A stretch of DNA of 9,254 nucleotides, from the NCBI GenBank assembly GCA_020061965.1, contig JAGUXG010000243.1:1-9254 (forward strand), in the 5' to 3' direction. The translations under genes were made by a program, and so were the position numbers. The DNA is from a bacterium (GTDB lineage: Bacteria; UBA9089; UBA9088; JAGUXG01). Shown in pieces: positions 1 to 6,661 of this stretch; position 1 is the stretch's first letter; every line of letters begins with the position of its first letter. The notes under the pieces are model-generated. The model searched no databases, had not been told where the DNA came from, and saw nothing but the letters and a program-made list of their open reading frames with translations.

Positions 1-630
1 CATAGTTGCGTTTGACTTAAGGCCAAGTCTGTGTGCAGCCTCCATAACCTCAAGCCACCTCTTATCACTAATCTTATTCGGGCAGATGACGCTGCGAACC
101 CTTTCACTGAATATCTCTGCACCACCGCCAGGGATAGAATCTAAACCTGCTTCTTTCAGCCTTTTTAATGTCTCCTCTAAGCCGAGAGTCTTTGAGATAT
201 AGTCTATCTCTGTAGCTGTAAAAGCCTGAAGGAATATGCTCTTGTCTATCTTCTTAATCCTTTGTAACATCTCTTCATAATAGGAAAGATCGAGCTTGGG
301 ATGTAAACCACCAACTATATGAAATTCCTTTATCCCCAGGTCTAATCCGTAATAAACCTTCTGCTCTATCTCATCCAAAGAAAGAAGATAGCCATTATCC
401 ATATCCCTTGAGAAGGCACACAATGGGCATCGACAGATACAGATGTTCGTATAGTTGATATTAAAATTTAGGTTGAAATAGGCAAAATTTCCAACCTTTC
501 TTTTTCGGACAATATCAGCCAGCTCTCCAAAGGCAAGAAGGTCATTTGAAGTCATTAAAGCAATCCCTTCTTCCCGAGAAAGCCTTTCAGAAGCCAAGAC
601 CTTTTCCTTGATATTTGATAGCTCGCCCAT
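1..630 (-). CDS. mqnE: Aminofutalosine synthase MqnE, radical SAM (partial, C-terminus beyond the window)
   Basis: MqnE catalyses the first radical SAM step of the futalosine menaquinone pathway, joining the chorismate-derived enolpyruvyl-benzoate to SAM to give aminofutalosine. The 210 visible residues hold the [4Fe-4S]/SAM motif CxxxCxxC at C64, C68 and C71, followed by AFSRD. They also show GGLHP near 107-111, FTATEID near 137-143, and GLDSIPGGGAEIF near 162-174 with RVRSVICPNKIS after it. This last block is characteristic of MqnE and separates it from MqnC and CofH. The ATG at 628-630 is preceded in frame by TGA TAA and one codon, so no longer start exists. The frame is still open at base 1, so roughly the last 40% of a usual protein is missing because of the window edge. 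It lies 57 bp downstream of the ubiX-like gene and is probably co-transcribed with it. An extra cysteine (C66) sits inside the cluster motif. Family assignment is firm; function is from family knowledge. Confidence 0.93.
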   Translation of the reverse strand, partial: MGELSNIKEKVLASERLSREEGIALMTSNDLLAFGELADIVRKRKVGNFAYFNLNFNINYTNICICRCPLCAFSRDMDNGYLLSLDEIEQKVYYGLDLGIKEFHIVGGLHPKLDLSYYEEMLQRIKKIDKSIFLQAFTATEIDYISKTLGLEETLKRLKEAGLDSIPGGGAEIFSERVRSVICPNKISDKRWLEVMEAAHRLGLKSNATM

Positions 631-687
631 ATTTTATCACATAATCCATCTGTGGTTTTAAAACAAATAGCACAATAAGTAAATTAA

Positions 688-1224
688 CTATATCCTCCAT
701 ACTCCCAATACTTGCAAAACCCTCTTGACTAAACTATCAACAAGATCAGTTATGTTCTTGGGCTTGTCATAAAAACAGGGCATTGCTGGAAGGATGTCTG
801 CTCCCATTCTTCTTAAAGTAAGCATATTGGTAAGGTGAATCTCGGAAAGCGGGGTCTCCCGAGGAACAAGGATAAGTCTTCTTCTCTCCTTTAAGACAAC
901 ATCTGCGGCTCTTTCAAGGAGATTGTCCGAAGCACCACAGGCTATAGCAGATAGAGTGCCCATGCTACAAGGAATAACTACCATTCCATCTGTCTGAAAA
1001 GAACCACTGGCAATTGGAGAATTCAGATTATGAATCTCTAAGCAATGGATATTCTTTCTATTGGCAAAGCAATCGTCAGCGTCAACATATAATTCTTGCT
1101 TGAATATCTCCTTGGCTGTATCTGTTATTAACAAAAAGACTTCGCTTGTTTCTGCTAATAACTCAACCAGCCTCTTTCCATAAATGACACCACTTGCACC
1201 ACTGATACCAATTATATACCGCAT
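688..1224 (-). CDS. ubiX: UbiX-family flavin prenyltransferase, probable menaquinone-pathway partner
   Basis: UbiX enzymes attach a dimethylallyl group to FMN, giving the prenylated-FMN cofactor used by UbiD-type decarboxylases. The 178-residue protein has the family's normal length. It carries the N-terminal FMN-binding GISGASG (residues 6-12), the block GSFQTDGMVVIPCSMGTLSA, DNLLERAADV, LKERRRL, and the hallmark RETPLSEIHLTNML, ending with a PAMPCFY region. Next to mqnE, the likely role is to supply cofactor to the UbiD-like decarboxylase acting late in the futalosine pathway (often called MqnM in that context), although no ubiD is visible here. The start is ATG at 1222-1224. No Shine-Dalgarno is apparent, but a perfect TATAAT lies 7 nt upstream, suggesting a leaderless message. 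The stop is TAG at 688-690. Identity is firm; pathway assignment is inference from the neighbour. Confidence 0.95.
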   Translation of the reverse strand: MRYIIGISGASGVIYGKRLVELLAETSEVFLLITDTAKEIFKQELYVDADDCFANRKNIHCLEIHNLNSPIASGSFQTDGMVVIPCSMGTLSAIACGASDNLLERAADVVLKERRRLILVPRETPLSEIHLTNMLTLRRMGADILPAMPCFYDKPKNITDLVDSLVKRVLQVLGVWRI

Positions 1225-1231
1225 ATTTCAA

Positions 1232-1261
1232 ATTATAGAAAATGTTGCGGAAAAGAAGCAA
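1232..1261 (-). promoter_or_regulatory. Candidate promoter of ubiX-mqnE (leaderless arrangement)
   Basis: On the minus strand TATAAT occupies 1237 to 1232, a perfect -10. TTGCTT at 1261 to 1256 is a weak -35 (3 of 6 matches) with an 18-bp spacer. Only 7 nt (TTGAAAT) separate the -10 box from the ATG at 1224, so transcription would be expected to begin at or next to the start codon. The call rests on the -10 box and on the absence of a Shine-Dalgarno; the -35 is weak support. Confidence 0.5.
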
Positions 1262-1339
1262 CCTTAATAATGTCTCAGTCACAAGTTGAAAATTACTTTG
1301 TAAGTGTTCAACAGAGATTCACAAAAGCTATCCTTTTTC

Positions 1340-1366
1340 TTGACACGCCTATATTTTTGTTATACT
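1340..1366 (+). promoter_or_regulatory. Promoter of argC-argJ-M50 operon
   Basis: TTGACA (1340-1345) is a perfect -35. TATACT (1361-1366) matches 5 of 6 of the -10 consensus and is preceded by TGT (1358-1360), giving the extended -10 form TGnTATACT. The 15-bp spacer is short, but the extended -10 could compensate. The predicted start site is around 1373, inside the left arm of the inverted repeat at 1368-1396. The leader before argC is therefore only about 24 nt. Confidence 0.7.
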
Positions 1367-1367
1367 A

Positions 1368-1396
1368 TATATTTCTTACAGGAAGTAAGAAATATA
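1368..1396 (+). promoter_or_regulatory. Perfect 12-bp inverted repeat over the argC start site and ribosome binding site
   Basis: TATATTTCTTAC (1368-1379) and GTAAGAAATATA (1385-1396) are exact reverse complements separated by AGGAA (1380-1384). The repeat begins 1 bp after the -10 box and ends immediately before the argC ATG (1397). The loop is the core of the Shine-Dalgarno AGGAAG (1380-1385). In DNA this is well placed for a dimeric repressor covering +1. In RNA starting near 1373 about 7 bp of stem would remain, presenting the Shine-Dalgarno in a 5-nt loop. It does not resemble the classical ARG box (AT-rich TGAAT/ATTCA dyad), so the regulator is unknown. Confidence 0.6.
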
Positions 1397-2392
1397 ATGA
1401 TAAAAATAGCCATTATTGGAGCAACTGGTTATACAGGAAGGGAGTTGATTAGAAGGCTTCTCAGGCATAGGGAGGTGGAGATAAAATATCTCTCTGCTGC
1501 TACCGAGAAAGAAGAGGCCATCTCTTCTGTCTTTCCTTCTATCTCTTCTGACATCATTGTGAGAAACACAATGAAGGTAGAGGAGGTTGCTGAGTGCGAG
1601 GTTGTCTTTCTCTGTCTGCCACACAGGGTTTCAATGGAGTATACGCCGTCTCTTCTTGACTTTGGAAAGAAGGTGATTGATCTATCTGCAGACTTCAGGT
1701 TGAAGGAACCAGGTCTCTATGAAGAGTGGTATGGAGAAAAGCATGGAGCTTTTATCTTGCTGCAAGAAGCTGTCTATGGCCTGTCTGAGCTATATCGCCA
1801 AAAGATTAAAGAAGCAAACTTAATAGCTAACCCTGGTTGCTACCCAACCTCAGCTATATTGGGTCTTGCCCCACTCATAAAGAATAGGTTAGTATATCTA
1901 ACCTCAATTGTGATTGATGCCAAGTCTGGTGTTTCAGGTGCAGGCAGAAACCCATCCATACTTACTCACTTTCCAGAGGTGAATGAGGGTTGCAAAGCTT
2001 ATTCTTTATTCACCCATCGCCATATTCCAGAGATAGAACAGGAGTTGTCAAAAATAGCAGGGGAAAGGGTGGCTGTCACCTTTGTTCCCCACTTAGTTCC
2101 TATGGATTGCGGTATGCTCTCAACAATCTATCTTAAACTTACAGACGAGACAGACCTTATTGGACTTTATAGAGATTTTTATAAGGACGAACCGTTTATC
2201 AGAATAATGAATGAGCCACCAACAACTAAAGATACAGTCGGCACAAATCTCTGCCTAATCCATCCAAAAAGGGAAGGGAAAAGGGTGGTTGTTCTTTCTG
2301 CCATTGATAATCTGATTAAAGGTGCCGCTGGTCAGGCCATCCAGAATATGAACATTATGTTTGGCTTTCCAGAGACAGAGGGATTATTATAA
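1397..2392 (+). CDS. argC: N-acetyl-gamma-glutamyl-phosphate reductase ArgC
   Basis: ArgC reduces N-acetyl-glutamyl phosphate to the semialdehyde with NADPH, the third step of arginine synthesis in the cytoplasm. The 331-residue product begins MIKIAIIGATGYTG, with the dinucleotide-binding loop GATGYTG at 8-14. It has the catalytic cysteine in NPGCYPT (C148), the SGVSGAGR substrate region near 177-184, and HRHIPEIEQEL with the conserved histidine H209. The C-terminal DNLIKGAAGQAIQN is typical. I chose ATG 1397 because the protein then starts exactly at the Rossmann strand, a Shine-Dalgarno (AGGAAG, 1380-1385) lies 11 nt upstream, and the predicted promoter lies after any further-upstream start. 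A frame extension reaching 1304 would put the -35 and -10 boxes inside the gene and is rejected. The stop TAA (2390-2392) is one base before the argJ ATG, indicating coupled translation. Confidence 0.97.
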   Translation: MIKIAIIGATGYTGRELIRRLLRHREVEIKYLSAATEKEEAISSVFPSISSDIIVRNTMKVEEVAECEVVFLCLPHRVSMEYTPSLLDFGKKVIDLSADFRLKEPGLYEEWYGEKHGAFILLQEAVYGLSELYRQKIKEANLIANPGCYPTSAILGLAPLIKNRLVYLTSIVIDAKSGVSGAGRNPSILTHFPEVNEGCKAYSLFTHRHIPEIEQELSKIAGERVAVTFVPHLVPMDCGMLSTIYLKLTDETDLIGLYRDFYKDEPFIRIMNEPPTTKDTVGTNLCLIHPKREGKRVVVLSAIDNLIKGAAGQAIQNMNIMFGFPETEGLL

Positions 2393-2393
2393 A

Positions 2394-3536
2394 ATGAAAG
2401 GATTATTGTCTGTTCAGGGGATAAAGTGTGGTGGGATACACTGCGGGATAAAGAAGAAGAATAAGGACCTTGCCATTATCTACTCGTCTGTGCCTTGCGA
2501 GTGGTCCGGTGTCTGGACAAAAAACAGGGTAAAGGCTGCCAGTATCATAGTCAATAAGAAGAGATTGAAAGATAAAGTTCAGGCTGTGGTTATAAACTCA
2601 GGAATTGCAAACTCAGGCACAGGTTTAAGAGGGATTTTAGATGCAAAAAAGATGTGTAAGATTACAGCATCAGCACTCAATATTCCGGAATTTTCTGTTC
2701 TCTGTGCCTCAACCGGAAAGATTGGAGAACTACTTCCTATGGAAAGGATTGCCAAAGGAATAAAGAGATTGGCAAAGAAGATTGATAAGGGAGTAAGTCA
2801 AGATGCAACCTCAGCCATTATGACCACAGATACAAAGCCAAAGGAGAGCGAAGCAGATTTGGGAGATTGCAAAATTGCAGGAATAGCCAAAGGTGCAGGA
2901 ATGATTGCCCCAAATATGGCGACAATGCTTGGTTTTATTGTCACAGATGCCCAGATTGAAAGGGATGTTTTGAGGTCTATGTTAAAAGATGTGGTCAATC
3001 AGACATTCAACAGAATAACTATAGATGGCGATACATCAACGAATGATATGGTAGTTCTTTTATCCAATGGATTGGCTGGTCCTCCTGATTTGGCTAAATT
3101 CAAAGATGGATTGTTCTCTGTCTGTGCCGACTTAGCCAGAAAGATAGTGGAGGATGCAGAGGGAGGAACAAAGATCGTGCGGGTTGTCGTCTCTGAAGCA
3201 AAGAGCATTAAGATGGCAGAGAAGGTTGCTTCGGCTGTTGCCAACTCAAATTTAACAAAGTCTGCTCTTTATGGAGGCAGTCCTCCACCAGGAAGAATCC
3301 TTTGTGCTTGTGGTTATTCAGGAGCAAGAATAAATCCAAAGAAGATAGATATATGGCTGAATCAATTCCTTGTGGTCAAGGATGGAGCTGTGATTAAATT
3401 TTCTGAAAGCAGGGTGAAAAGCTCACTTGCCTCTTCAGAGATAGAGATAAAGATAGACTTGCGGAGAGGAAAGGAGTCAGTAGCCTTTCTCACCTGCGAC
3501 CTATCCCCAGAGTATGTGAAAATAAACGCGGAATGA
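2394..3536 (+). CDS. argJ: Glutamate N-acetyltransferase / ornithine acetyltransferase ArgJ
   Basis: ArgJ transfers the acetyl group from N-acetylornithine to glutamate, closing the cyclic arginine pathway. It is an Ntn-type enzyme that cleaves itself into alpha and beta chains. The 380-residue product shows the cleavage region KGAGMIAPNMATML, with scission expected between A176 and the nucleophile T177. It also shows the oxyanion STGKIG (106-111), DGDTSTND (211-218) and the EDAEGGTK block (253-260). ATG 2394 is chosen over the upstream frame starting with TTG at 2361, because 2394 follows the argC stop by 1 nt and gives the usual N-terminus. The family's usual NSGNAN is NSGIAN here, the usual NWGRI is PPPGRI, and the protein ends at ...YVKINAE without the customary extra YxT residues, where it runs into the next gene (ATGA overlap, 3533-3536). 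Whether the enzyme is mono- or bifunctional cannot be told from sequence; no argA or argB is nearby. Confidence 0.96.
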   Translation: MKGLLSVQGIKCGGIHCGIKKKNKDLAIIYSSVPCEWSGVWTKNRVKAASIIVNKKRLKDKVQAVVINSGIANSGTGLRGILDAKKMCKITASALNIPEFSVLCASTGKIGELLPMERIAKGIKRLAKKIDKGVSQDATSAIMTTDTKPKESEADLGDCKIAGIAKGAGMIAPNMATMLGFIVTDAQIERDVLRSMLKDVVNQTFNRITIDGDTSTNDMVVLLSNGLAGPPDLAKFKDGLFSVCADLARKIVEDAEGGTKIVRVVVSEAKSIKMAEKVASAVANSNLTKSALYGGSPPPGRILCACGYSGARINPKKIDIWLNQFLVVKDGAVIKFSESRVKSSLASSEIEIKIDLRRGKESVAFLTCDLSPEYVKINAE

Positions 3537-4162
3537 GCTTATTTATCTACTTTGTTGTCTTGATATTTTCTGTAACTCTTCATGAGGTTAGTCATGGATG
3601 GACTGCGGATAAGTGTGGCGACTCAACTGCCAGGCTATATAAAAGGCTTACCCTCAATCCATTAGCACATTTGGATCTTGTTGGTTCGGTCATTATTCCT
3701 ATATTTCTCTTTCTCTCCAATAGTCCTATTATGCTTGGCTGGGCAAAGCCTGTGCCTGTCAATTTCTATAATCTGAGGAATCCAAAGGTGGATATGATAA
3801 AGGTAGCCTTGGCTGGACCAGCGGCGAATATTGGACTGGCTCTTCTCTCTTCTATGATCCTCCGCTTGGGACTTGTTCCACAATCAACCCTATTAGAGCA
3901 TCTTCTTCTCTGTGTGGTGATAGTTAACTTTATATTAGCCATATTCAACCTCCTGCCTATCCCTCCTTTGGATGGCTCAAAAATCCTGATGGGTATTCTA
4001 CCCTCTGGTCTTTCCAATAGATATGCCTGCCTTGAAAGGTTTGGCTTTTTCATTCTAATCTTTTTTGTCGCAGTAGGCGCCTTACATTTTGTGGTGCGAT
4101 TAGCTTTTTACATCTCATACTTTGGAGTTGGTGAGAGACTTTTCAGCTTTAATTTACTATGA
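3533..4162 (+). CDS. Site-2-protease-like M50 family zinc metallopeptidase, membrane
   Basis: This is a 209-residue polytopic membrane protein of the short, PDZ-less M50 (site-2 protease group III-like) type. The zinc motif HEVSH (H17, E18, H21) lies in the first membrane helix. GPAAN (95-99) is in a middle helix, and the third zinc ligand is expected at D147 in NLLPIPPLDGSKIL (139-152). Roughly five to six hydrophobic segments cover residues 2-22, 50-64, 90-112, 122-141 and 168-195. Such proteins are usually annotated as site-2 protease family; their substrates are mostly unknown. The gene starts inside the argJ stop (ATGA), so it is the third gene of the argC operon. No link with arginine synthesis is known to me, and co-location is probably for expression only. 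Its 3' end overlaps the convergent iron-sulfur gene by 14 bp. Confidence 0.92.
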   Translation: MSLFIYFVVLIFSVTLHEVSHGWTADKCGDSTARLYKRLTLNPLAHLDLVGSVIIPIFLFLSNSPIMLGWAKPVPVNFYNLRNPKVDMIKVALAGPAANIGLALLSSMILRLGLVPQSTLLEHLLLCVVIVNFILAIFNLLPIPPLDGSKILMGILPSGLSNRYACLERFGFFILIFFVAVGALHFVVRLAFYISYFGVGERLFSFNLL

Positions 4163-4697
4163 ATTTAGAAGAACTACAGATTTTCTTCATTTTGATAGAA
4201 AAATGGGATATTTTATTCAGTAGCAAGATGATGGTTCCAATAGGACAGGCAAGTCTGCACCAGTATCTATTATTGAAGGCAGAAAGAAAGATAAATATTC
4301 CAAAAAGATATGGAGCCCAGTCAGAGGTAGTAAATTCTGGGGTGGACAAACCAAAGGCTGCCCATAAAACTACCACCAAAAAGAGCCATTTTACCCAAGG
4401 TCGATAGAAAAGTCTCTCCTGGGGCGACCTTACAACCCTGTTTGATATACTACTTATACAATCGGAAATTGTGCCAAAAGGACATAAAAATCTACAGAAT
4501 ATCCTATTAGAAAGAAGAGCAGTGCCAAGTATTAAGAAAAGGATTGGCTTCGAAAGCCACTTTCCTGGACACCAAAAAAGGCTACAAGAACCACACCAGA
4601 CCCAGGGGAGTTTGTCTGGACAATAAGAGATTGGAAGCAAAATTGGATAAAAAAATATAAAAGATGCTGTCTTGACCAACAGGCTGAATAACCTCAT
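4149..4697 (-). CDS. NapH-like membrane 4Fe-4S protein (polyferredoxin membrane type)
   Basis: This 182-residue integral membrane protein carries cysteine motifs of the NapH/NosR C-terminal type (Fer4_5 family). They are C-x2-C-x4-CP at C35, C38 and C43; C-x3-CP at C68 and C72 (CRFLCPFG), followed by C80; and C-x3-CP at C147 and C151 (CRLACPIG). Hydrophobic helices lie at about 8-25, 50-65, 102-117 and 129-142. NapH-type proteins pass electrons between quinol and periplasmic or cytoplasmic partners, which would fit a menaquinone organism, but no partner oxidoreductase is adjacent. It lacks the soluble ferredoxin tail (two C-x2-C-x2-C-x3-CP clusters) found in full NapH proteins, so it may be a core-only version. 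It is the last gene of the rpsL chain, with its ATG overlapping the stop of the PsiE-like gene by 1 nt (TAATG). Its exact role is unknown. Confidence 0.82.
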   Translation of the reverse strand: MRLFSLLVKTASFIFFYPILLPISYCPDKLPWVWCGSCSLFWCPGKWLSKPILFLILGTALLSNRIFCRFLCPFGTISDCISSISNRVVRSPQERLFYRPWVKWLFLVVVLWAAFGLSTPEFTTSDWAPYLFGIFIFLSAFNNRYWCRLACPIGTIILLLNKISHFSIKMKKICSSSKFIVN

Positions 4698-5143
4698 TAT
4701 TCATCTTTAGAAGCTGGAGGTGTCTTGGAAAGAAGGTATAAAGAGAGGACAAGAATAAAGACGACAAGAACCGCCACACATATTTCAGCTAATTGAAAAT
4801 AAAGAACCTCTTTGCCAGGGCCTGTGGCAAGCTTTGCTTCAACCACCACCATTCCTCTGATTGATGAGATTATCCCTACATAGAGAAAAGGCTTGATGGA
4901 AAAGGAGAGTCTCTTCAGATATCTGATAATACTCCACAAGAATTCCATAATTACCAGGACAAAGAGAAGGTCGGAGATCATCTGAAAGGCAGACTCTTTA
5001 TTTACCTCTCGAAACTCTAATCCTGCCTCATAAAGCAAAAGAAAGGCTGCCCCTACCAAAAGTATGGCCACAATAACATGGACTATATCATCTATCAAGA
5101 CAAAAAGCTTAGTTATCCTGTTTATTGTCTTTTTACTTTCCAT
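4697..5143 (-). CDS. PsiE-family small membrane protein
   Basis: This is a 148-residue protein with four predicted transmembrane helices at about 19-39, 55-75, 84-101 and 114-138. A short loop between helices 1 and 2 is rich in charged residues, and the C-terminus (TPPASKDE) is polar. The pattern, with the conserved-looking EFLWSIIRYLK followed by KPFLYVGIISSIRGMVV, resembles the phosphate-starvation-inducible PsiE family. Members have no established biochemical function and the phosphate link is known only from E. coli, so it should not be assumed here. The ATG overlaps the fabG stop by 1 nt (TAATG), with GGAGG about 13 nt upstream inside fabG. Cotranscription with fabG and the downstream iron-sulfur protein is strongly implied by spacing. 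Confidence 0.72.
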   Translation of the reverse strand: MESKKTINRITKLFVLIDDIVHVIVAILLVGAAFLLLYEAGLEFREVNKESAFQMISDLLFVLVIMEFLWSIIRYLKRLSFSIKPFLYVGIISSIRGMVVVEAKLATGPGKEVLYFQLAEICVAVLVVFILVLSLYLLSKTPPASKDE

Positions 5144-5853
5144 TATATAAATAGCCCTCCGTCTATTGTGATAACCTGTCCGGTGATGTATTCTGCCCCA
5201 GTCAAAAAATTAACAAGCTCTGCTACCTCATCTATTCTGCCAAATCTCTTGAGAGGAATCCTTTTTAGAATCTCATCCTTTACAGTAATTGGAAGTCTCT
5301 TGGTCATCTCTGTATCTATAAATCCAGGGGCTATGGCATTGACCCTTATGTTTCTTTCTGCCATCTCTTTAGCCAATGTCTTGGTTAGAGCAATAAGTCC
5401 ACCTTTTGCCGCAGCATAATTTGCCTGACCCATATTCCCTCTCATCCCAATAACAGAGGAGATATTGATAATAACACCCTCTCTTTGCTTCATCATCACC
5501 TTGAGGGCTTCTCTGGCACAATAGAAAGCACCGCTCAGGTTTATATCCAAAACCTTCTGCCAATCAGCATCTGACATCCTGATAGCCAGGCAGTCCTTAG
5601 TAATCCCAGCGTTATTGATCAGAATGTCAAGGCGACCCCATTCATTTACTACTTCTTTGATTGCGCAGCTGACATTTTCTGGAGAGCTTACATCAACAGA
5701 GATAACTTTGGATGGATTTTTAAGCTGGCTGGATAAATCATCTGTGGACTTAAGATCAAAGATAGCAACTTGGACACCGTCTGCATCAAGCCTTTTGACA
5801 ATAGAGGCTCCAATTCCCCTTCCTCCACCTGTAACGACTGCGGTCTTCACCAC
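5143..5853 (-). CDS. fabG: 3-oxoacyl-[acyl-carrier-protein] reductase, SDR family (FabG)
   Basis: FabG reduces beta-ketoacyl-ACP with NADPH in each round of fatty acid elongation. The 236-residue protein is a classical short-chain dehydrogenase. It has cofactor motif TGGGRGIG (8-15), NNAG (80-83), active-site N105, S133 and the YxxxK pair Y146/K150 (YAAAK), then NAIAPGFIDTEMT (172-184) and a C-terminal GQVITIDGG. These details match FabG better than other SDRs, but isolated SDRs can act on other substrates and no fabD, fabF or acpP is nearby. The start is uncertain by one codon. GTG 5853 gives a 7-nt overlap with the rpsG stop. GTG 5850 gives the common GTGA 4-nt overlap and the N-terminus MKTAVVTGG. 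Either way translation is probably coupled to rpsG, an unusual neighbour for fabG. Confidence 0.92.
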   Translation of the reverse strand: MVKTAVVTGGGRGIGASIVKRLDADGVQVAIFDLKSTDDLSSQLKNPSKVISVDVSSPENVSCAIKEVVNEWGRLDILINNAGITKDCLAIRMSDADWQKVLDINLSGAFYCAREALKVMMKQREGVIINISSVIGMRGNMGQANYAAAKGGLIALTKTLAKEMAERNIRVNAIAPGFIDTEMTKRLPITVKDEILKRIPLKRFGRIDEVAELVNFLTGAEYITGQVITIDGGLFI

Positions 5854-6317
5854 CTGAAATGGGAAAAGGCTTTGTTTGACTCTGCCATTTTATGGGTATC
5901 CTGCTTCTTCTTTATGGAGGCTCCGGTATTATTTGCAGCATCTATCAGCTCTTGAGCTAATTTCTCTTCCATAGGCTTTCCTTTTCTCAGTTTGGCATTG
6001 CTTATGAGCCATTTTAAGGCAAGAAAGATGGATCTATTCTTTCTAACCTCCTGTGGAACTTGATATGTTGCACCACCAACCCTCCTTGGCTTCACTGCCA
6101 CCCTTGGTCTGACATTATCAATAGCAGACTGAAAGATAGTAAAACCGTCCTTCTGTGTCTTTTCCTGAATGATATTGATAGCAGAATAGACTATTCTTTG
6201 GGCCAGACTCTTCTTTCCTTTTCTCATCATGATATTGATGAATTTTGTCACAAGAAGACTACTGTAAATAGGGTCATTTTGCCTCTGAACTGGTTTTTTA
6301 TATCTCTTTCTTGGCAT
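5847..6317 (-). CDS. rpsG: 30S ribosomal protein S7
   Basis: S7 binds the 3' major domain of 16S rRNA and starts assembly of the 30S head. The 156-residue product has the family's standard length. It begins MPRKRYKKP and contains the conserved VTKFINIMMRKGKKSLAQ-like stretch, the block NVRPRVAVKPRRVGGATYQVP and the C-terminal DTHKMAESNKAFSHFRW segment. The ATG overlaps the rplT stop by one base (TAATG), and AAGGTGA lies just upstream as a Shine-Dalgarno. In most bacteria rpsG follows rpsL directly and precedes fusA; here rplT is upstream and fabG downstream. Confidence 0.98.
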   Translation of the reverse strand: MPRKRYKKPVQRQNDPIYSSLLVTKFINIMMRKGKKSLAQRIVYSAINIIQEKTQKDGFTIFQSAIDNVRPRVAVKPRRVGGATYQVPQEVRKNRSIFLALKWLISNAKLRKGKPMEEKLAQELIDAANNTGASIKKKQDTHKMAESNKAFSHFRW

Positions 6318-6661
6318 TATTCTTTCACCTTCTCTACTAAAGAGTTGAATGCAGATGGATCCTTTATGGCTAATTCTGCTAAAATTTTTCTGTTGAGTTC
6401 TATTCCTTTCCCCTTCATCTTTGAGATAAATTGACTATAGGTTAGACCAGAAAGCCTGCATGCAGCATTTATCCTTACAATCCAAAGAGCCCTGAAATCC
6501 CTTTTCTTCAGTCTTCTGGAGATATAAGCGTATCTATGAGCTCTGGCTACAGCCTCTTTAGCAATCTTATACCACCTTGACCTTGCCCCCCAAAAGCCTT
6601 TGGATAGCTTATGAATCTTATTATGTTTCTTTTTTCTGGCAACAGATAATGTAACTCTCAT
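6317..6661 (-). CDS. rplT: 50S ribosomal protein L20
   Basis: L20 is an early-binding 23S rRNA assembly protein. The 114-residue product has the usual length. It contains the basic N-terminus [20 protein letters not shown], then [40 protein letters not shown], the globular LSGLTYSQF, and [19 protein letters not shown]. Its ATG overlaps the rpsL stop as ATGA (6658-6661), and its stop overlaps the rpsG ATG. L20 is normally encoded after infC and rpmI and represses that operon by binding its leader; neither neighbour is here, so that control is unlikely at this locus. The placement inside the rpsL-rpsG pair is the odd feature. No Shine-Dalgarno is obvious, so translation probably depends on coupling to rpsL. 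Confidence 0.98.
   Translation of the reverse strand: MRVTLSVARKKKHNKIHKLSKGFWGARSRWYKIAKEAVARAHRYAYISRRLKKRDFRALWIVRINAACRLSGLTYSQFISKMKGKGIELNRKILAELAIKDPSAFNSLVEKVKE

Noticed and set aside
655..664. GTTTTAAAAC palindrome in the ubiX-mqnE gap
   Set aside because: A 10-bp AT-rich palindrome is expected by chance and has no promoter or terminator context.
1285..1312. Imperfect dyad GTTGAA...TTACTTTGTAA...TTCAAC in the ubiX-argC gap
   Set aside because: The arms are interrupted and short (6 and 4 bp) in AT-rich DNA; weak compared with the perfect repeat at 1368-1396, so not called as a site.
1304..1396. N-terminal extension of argC by 31 codons
   Set aside because: It contains the -35 and -10 boxes and the inverted repeat; the family N-terminus and Shine-Dalgarno fit ATG 1397.
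2361..2393. TTG start at 2361 for argJ
   Set aside because: It would overlap the end of argC by 32 nt; ATG 2394 one base after the argC stop is typical and gives the family length.
4159..4407. 82-codon open frame on the plus strand after the M50 gene
   Set aside because: It is antisense to the iron-sulfur membrane protein, with no recognisable motif; it is a shadow frame.
5078..5419. 113-codon plus-strand open frame
   Set aside because: It is antisense to fabG and the PsiE-like gene, whose protein motifs are unambiguous.
6060..6434. 124-codon plus-strand open frame
   Set aside because: It is antisense to rpsG and rplT, both certain.
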